Assembly: GCA_963663145.1 (NCBI GenBank)
Contig: OY760134.1
Location: 2,232,001-2,296,000, forward strand
Length of the DNA: 64,000 nt
Direction of reading: 5' to 3'
From: Azotimanducus sp963663145
GTDB lineage: Bacteria > Pseudomonadota > Gammaproteobacteria > Pseudomonadales > Azotimanducaceae
Part shown: one piece after another, positions 36,278 through 44,013 of the stretch
Layout of the letters: each line of letters opens with the position of its first letter
Numbering within the stretch: position 1 is the stretch's first letter
The notes under the pieces: model-generated
The model's database searches: none
Seen by the model: the letters and a program-made list of their open reading frames with translations, nothing else
Told to the model about the DNA's origin: nothing
Position numbers and translations under genes: made by a program

Positions 36278-36682
36278 ATGAATACTTCTTTCGTTTCCAT
36301 ATTCGCTCTTTGTGCAACCCTGCTGGCGCTTCCATTGGTAGCGTCAACTTCCATTGCTGACGATGCAGCCGAGTCCAAGACCCACCAATGCGAGGATGGG
36401 AACCTAAAGATAAAGGTGCTTCCACCCGAAGATGGCGTGATGGAAGTCCATGCTGCCACAATGGTCGCGAAAATATTCGCAGGATATGCATTCGGGAATG
36501 CAGGTACCGAATTTAGGATCACCATAGAACAGGGTTCTTCGGTGCAAACGACGACATACGCTGCAACGGCAGAGCAAGCGCTCAAGCAGGCGTGTCGCCT
36601 GCTATCGAAGCACGGTTCGGAGCACAATACGGCTGAACTGACCGAGCAGCTGCGGCAGCTGTATGCGGAGCTTGAGGATTGA
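36278..36682 (+). CDS. Exported hypothetical protein
   Basis: A 134-residue protein with a Sec signal peptide (SFVSIFALCATLLALPLVAS, cut after STSIADD or nearby). The mature part has two cysteines (THQCEDGNLK and LKQACRLLSK) and a Thr-rich strand (EFRITIEQGSSVQTTTYAAT). ATG 36278 was chosen for the signal peptide; CGGAGC lies upstream. No family recognised. Divergent from the TonB receptor. Confidence 0.65.
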   Translation: MNTSFVSIFALCATLLALPLVASTSIADDAAESKTHQCEDGNLKIKVLPPEDGVMEVHAATMVAKIFAGYAFGNAGTEFRITIEQGSSVQTTTYAATAEQALKQACRLLSKHGSEHNTAELTEQLRQLYAELED

Positions 36683-36806
36683 ACGAGCGAAGCCAAGCGG
36701 CATTGTCGTGACCTCAGATGAACGCAGGGAAAGACACCGACTGATTGAATACCCCGTTTTGGACTTGGTCCATACAAGTGGGCGATGGCGCTTTTTGCCT
36801 GTTCCT

Positions 36807-37142
36807 TTAGGATGTGAGTAAGGTTAACAGCGCACCCATAAGACCGGCGAGTATGACAAGGGCGAATCCGAAAAAGTAACGCAAGAGGCTGCATTGGAGT
36901 TCTTGGACATCATCGAAACGCCCGATCATTTCGTCCTTGCACTCTTTGAGGTCCTGTTTTCACTCGCGGCGAGGTTCGGCGAAGCGTTTGTCGAGTAGCT
37001 CGTCGAGTAGCTCTGGGGTGACCGCAAAAGTCGTCATCGAGAGCGCTATAGATTCTATGATGGCCTTGGATTGGTCCGGCGTGAAGTTCGCGCTTTCGAG
37101 CGTTTCGGTCATCTTGAAGACGGTTTCGGTTTCCGCGCGCAT
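36807..37142 (-). pseudogene. DUF1640/CCDC90-like coiled-coil membrane protein with internal TGA
   Basis: The first 60 codons (MRAETETVFKMTETLESANF onward, with FAVTPELLDELLDKRF) end at TGA 36960-36962. The same frame then stays open for 50 more codons reading KQDLKECKDEMIGRFDDVQ and a C-terminal transmembrane helix (FGFALVILAGLMGALLTLL) before TAA at 36807-36809. Together the two halves make a typical DUF1640-like protein: amphipathic helices, coiled coil, single C-terminal anchor. One nonsense change would explain it. Confidence 0.75.
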
Positions 37143-37254
37143 GAGTATACGCCTGACTGGAAAATAAGTTGAGGAGGAGCATCAAACATGAACTCGAAGA
37201 GGCGTGTTGCGGAGGTCGTCCCGATGTCTTGTAGGGAAACGGCTAAATTGTTTG

Positions 37255-37422
37255 TTATGGCCGACGCCACTGGAATCCCGTCTGTGTTTCCGTCACGCAG
37301 TCTTCGACAGTCTCGACCCGCAAGCCTCCAGTGAGCGATGGCCAGCAAGCAGTTCGATGCGCCTCAAGGATCACGTTAGTATCCACAAGTACGCATGATT
37401 GAAGGCCAACTGGAGAACTCAC
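37255..37422 (-). pseudogene. PIN-domain-like toxin remnant
   Basis: From a GTG at 37422 that overlaps the upstream gene's stop (GTGA), the frame reads VLVDTNVILEAHRT, the acidic N-terminus of a PIN-like nuclease. After one frameshift near 37340 the neighbouring frame continues LRVETVEDCVTETQTGFQ and then stops early (RRP, TAA). Only about 50 codons of an expected 130-150 remain. It is paired with the antitoxin-like gene at 37419-37799. Confidence 0.6.
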
Positions 37423-37799
37423 AATTCAATTGGACAGTCGATGCCATGTTCCAAAAAAAGTTCCTGAAGGTCTTCAACCGTCAATCGGACCAGCTTTGCT
37501 GCGCGTCGAACAGATACATAGCCTCGGGCAATTGCCTTTGCCAACACTTCCGCGAATGGTTTCGAAAACAGCGGAGGATGATCCGCACGCGGTTGGCGAC
37601 CATTGTTTCGGAGCGCCGATTCCGGTATTAACTTGGCAACCGATTTGGCCAACCCCTTGAGGACGACCAATCGCCATCTGAGGGCCGAAGACGTGACGCC
37701 CAACCTTTCCGCCGCCTCATTTAATTCAGAGACCAACTCCTCCTCACCCAGTTGCGCCCAATCCTGCGACTCTAGCGCAAGACACTCGGCAGGCCTCAC
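37419..37799 (-). CDS. C-terminal part of an XRE/ImmA-IrrE-type antitoxin-like regulator (probably truncated)
   Basis: A 126-residue frame starting GTG after AGAGGGAA. It has AAERLGVTSSALRWRLVVL and, at the end, PPLFSKPFAEVLAKAIARG, VSVRRAAKLVRLTVEDLQELF. These match the C-terminal region of larger regulators that carry an N-terminal helix-turn-helix and an IrrE-like domain and are paired with PIN-like proteins. Those N-terminal domains are missing here; upstream sequence to the Rpn gene has a stop in frame. Its partner is broken, so this is likely a relic. Confidence 0.6.
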   Translation of the reverse strand: MRPAECLALESQDWAQLGEEELVSELNEAAERLGVTSSALRWRLVVLKGLAKSVAKLIPESALRNNGRQPRADHPPLFSKPFAEVLAKAIARGYVSVRRAAKLVRLTVEDLQELFLEHGIDCPIEL

Positions 37800-37939
37800 G
37801 TTCCCTCTACTTTACACGCTCAAAGTCGTGCAAATTTCCGGGCTGCCGACCGCCTTTGAGCACCGCCCCGTTGTAGCCTCGTCCTCTCTCAAGGCGGAAG
37901 TCAAGTCGGGTTTGCGGGATGTTGTTCCAAGAAAGACCT

Positions 37940-38974
37940 TCAGAGTTTCGCCAAGAACTCCTCGCTGGTGCGGCAGTCGAGTATCAGCTTGCCCAACTCC
38001 TCCATCCGCCCGTTGTCACCCGTGCCGGAAAGTTTGTCCGCGCACCGCTCCGCAGTCGCGTCTCCGAACTTCCAGACGATCTGCCGCAGCAGCAGGTTGC
38101 GCTGTCCCGCGAGTCCCCTGGCCATACCTGCGGCTAGGCCCTCGGCCAAGCCCTTCCGTCTCGATTCCTCCAGTTCCCTCACCACGCCTTCGTTGATCAT
38201 GTCTATGCCCTCCTGCAGGGATTGTAGTTGTTCAACCTCCATGTCCGGGAATTCCAGCGGCACTAGCACCCTCGCGGCCCAAGCGATGTAGTCCCGCCAC
38301 AGGCCAGCGTCCTCCTCCGCGAGCCACGCCTGCTCGGAATGCAGCGCGTCCATCAGCTCCGCACTGGTTTCCGACTTCAGCATCGCGATTATCAGCGACA
38401 CCCGGTTGCGCTCCGGCAAGCTTTCCGGCGGCATCCTCCGCGCCTCGACCAGAAAATAGCACTGGGGAGCGAAGTAAGTCAAGAGGCTGGCCGGCTGCGG
38501 ATATGACGATTCGCCCAGTGAACGCGCCGACCTCCAGCGAACGCGGCCGGTGTAGAAAACAAGCGGCAGCACCCCCGGAAGCGGCTCGCTCGGCGTCGTG
38601 CGCAGGTGGTGTTCGCACTGCAAGGCCGTCTGCACCGCCATGCGCGCCGCCATCGTCCGGTCGACGGTCGACTGAGCTTCAATGATCAACACCGCTCTCT
38701 CCCGGCCGGGCAGCCTCAAGTCCCAAGTGAGATCGGATTGATGCCGTCCGAAGTACTCATCGACTCGGTCGTCCGGACGTGGGCTCAGGCTGTCAGGGTC
38801 GAACTCTCGCAGAGGCCCCTCGGGCGCGAATCCCCGCAGCAGATCGGCCACCACCTCCGGGTGGCCGAGCAGCCGCCTCGCGGCGCGGTCGTGCGCCTGC
38901 GGAATGCCGGATGTGCCTTTCGCGTCTGACATGCGTACATCCTGCACCGGTTGGAGACGGGGCGTTTGAGACAT
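37940..38974 (-). CDS. Rpn-family recombination-promoting nuclease / putative transposase (copy 1)
   Basis: A 344-residue protein. The N-terminal Rpn (transposase_31-like, PD-(D/E)XK) domain shows SPRPDDRVDEYFGRHQSDLTWDL near residue 65 and VLIIEAQSTVDRTMAARMA near 95. A helical linker, a GLAEGLAAGMARGLAGQR repeat near 285, and a C-terminal DUF4351-like segment (MEELGKLILDCRTSEEFLAKL) follow. ATG 38974 matches the start of copy 2. About 75 bases of upstream DNA (GGGATGTGGCTGTTTTT, AAGCATTTGACC) are also shared with copy 2. Rpn proteins are DNA nucleases implicated in recombination; no terminal repeats are seen. Confidence 0.85.
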   Translation of the reverse strand: MSQTPRLQPVQDVRMSDAKGTSGIPQAHDRAARRLLGHPEVVADLLRGFAPEGPLREFDPDSLSPRPDDRVDEYFGRHQSDLTWDLRLPGRERAVLIIEAQSTVDRTMAARMAVQTALQCEHHLRTTPSEPLPGVLPLVFYTGRVRWRSARSLGESSYPQPASLLTYFAPQCYFLVEARRMPPESLPERNRVSLIIAMLKSETSAELMDALHSEQAWLAEEDAGLWRDYIAWAARVLVPLEFPDMEVEQLQSLQEGIDMINEGVVRELEESRRKGLAEGLAAGMARGLAGQRNLLLRQIVWKFGDATAERCADKLSGTGDNGRMEELGKLILDCRTSEEFLAKL

Positions 38975-39160
38975 CGACCCGGTGTGTTGTGGGATGTGGC
39001 TGTTTTTTGTGTAAGCATTTGACCAATTATTGTGGGAAACAAGCGAAAAAAGACACCCACCACCTAGGCCACAGAATTGGTAAAGAATCAAGAAAGCACA
39101 CGCGGCAAGCAGATCGCAATTGGCCTGCCGGCAGTCTGCCGTCGTCGCCCACCCATCCAT

Positions 39161-39790
39161 TCACCCCTTCAAGGACTGCAAATACTCAACAAGCACATGC
39201 ACTTCAGTCGACGGATCGGGGTTGCCAGTAGCCTCGGCATCTCGCAAAGCCTCCGCCGCTCGCTGCTTGGCATCGTCCAAGAGACGAGCCAGTGTTCTAA
39301 ACAATCCAACAGTATTCTTCTCATAGTCGGGAAGATGTTTCTTGAGGTCGTTCGTGCAATTCTCACAAGGCGTGTAGGGGCCATCTTGGTACGGCCTGCG
39401 AGAAAACTCGAAATGCAACAGAACCCAATACTCGAAACATGGCCATGAGCGCGCAAGCTCAAACCCATTCCTCTTGGCGTCCTCACTTGCAGATTCAAAA
39501 TGATGGTGACGGTCTCTGTCGAATACGCAATAGACTTGGTCGTACTCTTCGTCTAGCTCCTGTTCGTACCTTTGAAGGTTAATAACTTCCTTGATGAGAG
39601 CGCTTGGGTCTTTTCCCACTCCCTTCACTCTAACGTTCACCGTGCTTAGCCGTTACTCGTCCACAAGACCTGAGAAATAGTTGAATTCAGAGCGCGTTCC
39701 CTCGCAGACGATAAGAACACGGTCATAGGACTCGCGCCGATTCTCTCGGCGACGCAGGTCTTTCTTTGATCGACTCTTACGAGCCACCAC
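39161..39790 (-). pseudogene. RloB-like protein (AbiLii type) with internal TAA
   Basis: Starting GTG at 39790, overlapping the ATPase gene's end, the frame reads RKSRSKKDLRRRENRR, then YDRVLIVCEGTRSEFNYFSG, and hits TAA at 39653-39655. It then continues in frame as LSTVNVRVKGVGKDP, YDQVYCVFDRDRHHHFESA and SWPCFEYWVLLHFEFSRRPY, the Toprim-like RloB core. The two parts add to about 209 codons, the family length. Restart at the GTG at 39640 would lack the ICEGxxxE motif, so the protein is probably inactive. Confidence 0.75.
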
Positions 39791-40823
39791 GAACAACGCG
39801 TCGTCGAGCGAATGTCCGCTCCTGTGAACGGATATAGGGCACTGCACCATAGCGTCCGGAAAGGTAGGCCCGCTCCAAGTTCTCGCGTCCTTTGCGAGGC
39901 CGGAAGTCGGACAAGGGAAAAAGAGATGTCGCCAGATTGCGGTCTCGTTCACAAAACCAGATTTGGTCCCGGCGGAAGATCTCTTGGTTCAATATGGACG
40001 TGTCGTGGGTTGAAAAGATCAATTGGGCCCCCTCTTGAAACCCATTGGAACCATGGAACCGCTGCACAAGAAATCTCACGAGTTCGGGGTGCAGGCTATT
40101 GTGGAGCTCATCAATAACAATCACTCGGCTTTTCTCCAAGACATCCAACCAAGGACCCGCAAGCGCCAGCATCTTCTGCGTACCGACGGACTCTTCGTCC
40201 AAATCGATTTCGGCAGCCTGCCCCCTCTCCGGAACATGATTAAGACTTGCACTTAAGATGGGGGAGTCAGCCAACTTCCTGATGATCTCCTCCTTCATTG
40301 AAGATGGCATATCATCCGAGAGCATTTCGGGTGAGAATTTCTCTTCTGTAATATTGATCCCGTCTATTGCTAGATCCGCCGCATTCAAGAATTTCACGAC
40401 AGCAGCTTTGCCATCACTATTGCAATAGTTCAGCGTGAAATTTGCGGACCGTCCGTCTACCACCACCTGCAACGTAGAACTAAACCAGTCCCAAATGGGC
40501 TTCAGTTGGGCACTGTTTAGGGAGGCCGCCGTGGATAAGAACAGCGCATCCGAGCGCGTAGCACGGCGCCATACCTCTCTGTCACCGGACAATTTATCGC
40601 CAAACTTGAAGCTGTCGGCAGAGGTTTCTGATTTGTGCCGCTCGAACCAAAGCTGTGTTCGGCCTAGTGGCCAGGCAAATAGCCACTCGCTGTGAATGGC
40701 CCTGCGGGTAGCGGAGAAGCCGTACTGATATCGGACCCCATCTACGAGGCAAATCACATCAAACGTGGTTGGCTGTCCCCGAGTCTGTTCCCGGTGTGGT
40801 GAGGGGGAAACTCGCGACCACAT
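39777..40823 (-). pseudogene. AAA-family ATPase (RloA/AbiLi-like), 5'-truncated
   Basis: The C-terminal 340 or so residues of an AAA15-type ATPase. FDVICLVDGVRYQYGFSATRRAIHSEWL near the start, the Walker B segment SRVIVIDELHNSLHPELVRFL near residue 238 and the H-loop LIFSTHDTSILNQ near 272 are present. The N-terminal Walker A (GANASGKS in relatives) is absent. Homology stops near 40810, close to the Rpn copy 2 flank. ATPase plus RloB is the AbiL arrangement of abortive-infection systems. Without a P-loop it is unlikely to work. Confidence 0.75.
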
Positions 40824-41068
40824 GAGGTCAGCGCATCGCCCGAGCCCTATGCTCCGACTGACGCCATCGGCACTTGAAGACTTCCCACTTCAAACTTACC
40901 GCCAGTTTCCCCCTCACCGAAAAAACGGCGCTTCGCTTGTTTCTTAATTTATTCCAAAAGAGGGGGGAGTTTCCCGCGCTCTTTAGTTCGCGGATTGGAT
41001 TTGTTCCAAGAAAGGGTGGAGTATTCCCCTTCTTCGCTTCCTTCGTCACTTGTTCCGAGAAAGACCCT
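40824..41068. repeat. Repeat-rich flank of Rpn copy 2
   Basis: Contains three related stretches: TTATTCCAAAAGAGGGGGGA, TTGTTCCAAGAAAGGGTGGA and TTGTTCCGAGAAAGACC. The last matches TTGTTCCAAGAAAGACC at the same position beside Rpn copy 1 (37922). They mark the 3' edge of the duplicated Rpn segment. No gene was recognised. Confidence 0.5.
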
Positions 41069-42127
41069 TCAGAGTTTCGCCAGGAATTCCTCCCCGGTGC
41101 GGCAGTCCAAGATCAGTTTGCCCAACTCCTCCATGCGACCTTTGTCGCCCGTGCCGGAAAGTTTGTCAGCGCACCGCTCCGCGGTCTCGTCTCCGAACTT
41201 CCAGATGATCTGCCGCCGCAGCAGGATGCGCTGTCCCGCGAGTCCCCTAGCCACGCCTTCGGCCAGACCCTCCGCCAGGCCCTCGGCGAGGCCCTCGGCG
41301 AAGCCCGCCTGTCTCGATTCCTCCAGTTCTCTCACCACGCCTTCGTTGATCATGTCTATGCCCTCCTGCAGGGATTGTAGTTGTTCAACCTCCATGTCGG
41401 GAAACTCCAGCGGCGCCAGCACCTTCGCGGCCCAAGCGACGTAGTCCCGCCACAGGCCGGGGTCCTCCCCCGCGAGCCACGCCTGCTCGGAACGCAGCGC
41501 GTCAATCAGCTCCGCACTGGTTTCCGCATTCAACATCGCGACCATCAGCGACACCCGGTTACGCTCCGGCAGGCTCTCCGCCAGCATCCTTCGAGCCTCG
41601 ACCAGAAAATAGCACTGGCGAGCGAAGTAAGTCAAGAGGTCGGTCGGCGCCGCGTACGACGATTCGGCCAGCGAGCGCGGCGAACGCCAGCGCTCGCGGC
41701 CCGTGAAGAAGACCAGGGGCAGCACCCCCGGAAGCGGCTCGCGCGGGGTCGTGCGCAGGTGGTGCTCGCACTGCAGCGCCGTCTGCACAGCCATGCGCGC
41801 CGCCATCGTCCGGTCAACCGTCGACTGCGCCTCAATGATCAACACTGCCCTTTGCCCGCCCGCCAGCGTAAAGGCCCAGGTCAGGTCGGACTGGTGCCGC
41901 CCGAGGTGCTCGTCAACGCGATCGTCCGGGCGCGGGCTCAGGCTCTCGGGGTCGAAGTCTCGAAGAGGCCCTTCGGGCGCGAAGCCGCGCAGCAGGTCGG
42001 CCGCCACTTGAGGATGGCCGAACAGCCGCCTCGCGGCGCGGTCGTGCGACTGCGGAATGCCGGATGTGCCGTTCGCGTTTGCCATGCGCACATCCTGCAC
42101 CGGTTGGAGACGGGGCGTTTGAGACAT
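41069..42127 (-). CDS. Rpn-family recombination-promoting nuclease / putative transposase (copy 2)
   Basis: A 352-residue close paralogue of copy 1, differing mostly by scattered substitutions (for example VDEHLGRHQSDLTWAFTL and VLIIEAQSTVDRTMAARMA). It is eight residues longer because the GLAEG repeat is expanded (FAEGLAEGLAEGLAEG near residue 285). The conserved catalytic core is intact and the C-terminus ends LDCRTGEEFLAKL. With copy 1 it brackets the broken ATPase/RloB pair as a direct repeat of about 1.1 kb. Confidence 0.87.
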   Translation of the reverse strand: MSQTPRLQPVQDVRMANANGTSGIPQSHDRAARRLFGHPQVAADLLRGFAPEGPLRDFDPESLSPRPDDRVDEHLGRHQSDLTWAFTLAGGQRAVLIIEAQSTVDRTMAARMAVQTALQCEHHLRTTPREPLPGVLPLVFFTGRERWRSPRSLAESSYAAPTDLLTYFARQCYFLVEARRMLAESLPERNRVSLMVAMLNAETSAELIDALRSEQAWLAGEDPGLWRDYVAWAAKVLAPLEFPDMEVEQLQSLQEGIDMINEGVVRELEESRQAGFAEGLAEGLAEGLAEGVARGLAGQRILLRRQIIWKFGDETAERCADKLSGTGDKGRMEELGKLILDCRTGEEFLAKL

Positions 42128-42319
42128 CTGCCCGGTTCATTGTGGGATGTGGCTGTTTTTCGTGTAAGCATTTGACCCATTATGCTGGGAAACAGGGATC
42201 CGACTCTCTGCATCAACCGCGCAATACCCACCCCTGCGGGATTTCGCCTTTTTCGAGGCGCTGGAACGCGACCTTCGCCGAAGGACTCGAGTCGGCCCCG
42301 CCGCTATAATGACCCCAAG

Positions 42320-42637
42320 ATGAAAACAGCCATTGACATCGGAACCCGCACGCTGCCGCCGCTGCTCGTCGAGCACCGGGCGGCGCTGCTCGCGCTCGCC
42401 GAACGCCGGGGACTGCGAAACGTCCGGGTATTCGGCTCGATGGCGCGCTGCGACGACCATGCGCTGAGCGATGTGGACCTGCTTGTCGACGCGCCGCCCG
42501 GAACCTCCGCCCTGGACCTGTGCGGCCTGTCCATCGACGCCGAGCGCCTCCTTGAACGGCCCGTGGATGTGGTCACCGAGCGATGCCTATACACCCCTAT
42601 GCGCGAACGGGCCGTCCGGGAAGCCGTGTCCCTGTGA
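42320..42637 (+). CDS. mntA: MntA-type nucleotidyltransferase antitoxin
   Basis: A 105-residue minimal nucleotidyltransferase. VFGSMARCDDHALSDVDLLV contains the exact GSX10DXD active site (G39, S40, D51, D53). MntA antitoxins silence HEPN toxins by adding AMP residues to a tyrosine. ATG 42320 is preceded by a TATAAT box at 42304. Its stop overlaps the hepT start (GTGA), giving coupled translation, and the pair appears intact. Confidence 0.9.
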   Translation: MKTAIDIGTRTLPPLLVEHRAALLALAERRGLRNVRVFGSMARCDDHALSDVDLLVDAPPGTSALDLCGLSIDAERLLERPVDVVTERCLYTPMRERAVREAVSL

Positions 42638-42972
42638 CCCGACCCGAAAGCGACGAAGTGCTCCTCGAGCACATCGCCGAGTGCATCGCCCGGATCGAGC
42701 GCCACACGGGCGGCTCCAACGAACGCTTTATGGCCTCGGAACTCGTCCAAGACGCGGTGCTGCGCAACCTGCAGGTGCTTGCGGAATCCACCTCTCGGCT
42801 GAGCGACTCGATCAAAGACACCGAACCCGCCGTTCCGTGGCCAGAGATCAAGACGTTCCGCAACCGCTTGACCCACGGCTACCTCGACATCAACCTCGAT
42901 ATAGTCTGGGAGGTCGTGCGTCGCAACCTCCCCGAACTCGATGGCGCCGTGCGCCGAATGCGTTCGCGCTAA
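42634..42972 (+). CDS. hepT: HepT-type HEPN ribonuclease toxin
   Basis: A 112-residue helical HEPN protein. FRNRLTHGYLDINLDIVW near residue 75 carries the RX4HXY motif (R76, H81, Y83): Arg/His form the RNase site and the tyrosine is the residue AMPylated by MntA. The GTG start at 42634 overlaps the mntA stop. Length is normal. It is flanked on the right by a degenerate repeat hairpin and gene remnants, but the pair itself shows no damage. Confidence 0.9.
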   Translation: MTRPESDEVLLEHIAECIARIERHTGGSNERFMASELVQDAVLRNLQVLAESTSRLSDSIKDTEPAVPWPEIKTFRNRLTHGYLDINLDIVWEVVRRNLPELDGAVRRMRSR

Positions 42973-43057
42973 TGGCCTGCCATGCGGGTTTCGCTCCTTC
43001 ACCGCACCCCTGGTTCATAAGGAACCCCGGCCGCCTCATTGCGAGAGCGGGCCGAAC

Positions 43058-43096
43058 TGGACGTCCACCTATTAGCCGTTTGGTGGGTGTCCCATT
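43058..43096. repeat. Degenerate REP-like hairpin
   Basis: GGTGGGTGTCCCATT (43082-43096) matches the family repeat found near the RAYT gene. An imperfect complement (GGACGTCCACC) lies 12 bases to its left, giving a hairpin of the same plan as at 48600-48641. The surrounding gap 42973-43119 holds no other feature. Confidence 0.6.
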
Positions 43097-43119
43097 CCTC
43101 CTAGTCATTTCTCTCAGAA

Positions 43120-43329
43120 GTGCCTGGATTTAAGTCTTTTTCTTTGCTCAAGGGCCCGGAACGAGAAGAGCACGTCCTGTACGCCTCGCACAGCATGTGG
43201 GAATCACGGCAAGCCTTTGAAGGCTGGACTGAGTCCGAGAATTTTCGCAAGGCCCATGCGCAAACCAGTGCACCGAAGGGCACCTACCTAGGACATCCGG
43301 ACCTCGAACTGTTTGAGGCTGTTCTTTAA
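43120..43329 (+). pseudogene. Antibiotic-biosynthesis-monooxygenase (ABM)-like C-terminal remnant
   Basis: The 69 codons read PGFKSFSLLKGPEREEHVLY, SMWESRQAFEGWTESENFRKAH and LGHPDLELFEAVL. This matches the second half of small HmoA-like ABM-fold proteins. The first half (strand 1 and the helix before PGF) is missing, and the break lies about 25 bases from the repeat at 43082-43096. Confidence 0.55.
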
Positions 43330-43339
43330 AGGTACAGGC

Positions 43340-43864
43340 TGACTCGAAGCTTAGTTTGGCGACTTGCAGCACACCTCGGGGAAGAAGGCGACGGCGGTCT
43401 CGCGGAAGCGCAACCCGGAGGCGTGGTCCATGGCGACCCATCCCGGCGTGTACTGCCTGCGGACGAACCTCCCGGACCAGGACACGGAGTCACTCTGGCG
43501 GAACTACACCATGCTCACCGATGTGGAGGCGGTGTTCCGCTCGCTGAAGTCCGAGCTCGGGCCCGGGTCCATCCACCACCGGGTGACGCGCCACGCCGAG
43601 GGGCACTTGTTCATCACGGTGCTCGCCTACTAGGCCGCGCAGGTGATCAGGAGGCGGCTCGCGGCGAAGGGCATCCATTCAAACTAGGCGACCATCAGGG
43701 AGACGCTCGCGGGTCAGCAGCGGGTGACGGCGAGCTTCCGCACCGCCGACGGGCGCGCGCTGCACATCCGCAGGGCCACCGAGGCCGAGCCGGAGCAGGC
43801 GGAGATCTACGACGCGCTCGGCATCGGACACTGTCCCGACGGCGTCCGCAGTACGGTCGCCTAG
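43340..43864 (+). pseudogene. IS4-superfamily (IS1634-like) transposase C-terminal remnant
   Basis: PGVYCLRTNLPDQDTESLW, TDVEAVFRSLKSELGPGSIHHR and HLFITVLAY are the C-terminal catalytic region (YREK-type E) of an IS4-group transposase. The frame carries TAG at 43631 and 43685 but continues (AAQVIRRRLAAKGI, ATIRETLAGQQRVTASFRT) to a third stop at 43862. The N-terminal two thirds and the terminal inverted repeats are absent. The GC-rich composition differs from neighbours. Confidence 0.75.
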
Positions 43865-44013
43865 CGCAACCAAAAACAACGCGTTCGGGCACCGTGTCGT
43901 GCCAAAACGAAAAATATTCGTCCGTAAACCACTGTTTTTAGTCGCCTTTGAAAAATCATTGGTAACCTTGGGCTAGCCATTCTCTACGTGCCCTTCCTCG
44001 AATTGTCCCCCAC

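Noticed and set aside
36133..36894. Longer N-terminus for the third TonB receptor (start at 36894)
   Set aside because: The extension overlaps the divergent exported gene, shows no signal peptide and has no ribosome site; ATG 36132 has both.
36807..37142. Selenocysteine readthrough at the TGA in the DUF1640-like gene
   Set aside because: The position lies in a charged coiled-coil linker, not at a redox site, the family has no known selenocysteine, and no obvious SECIS-like hairpin was seen after it. A nonsense mutation is simpler.
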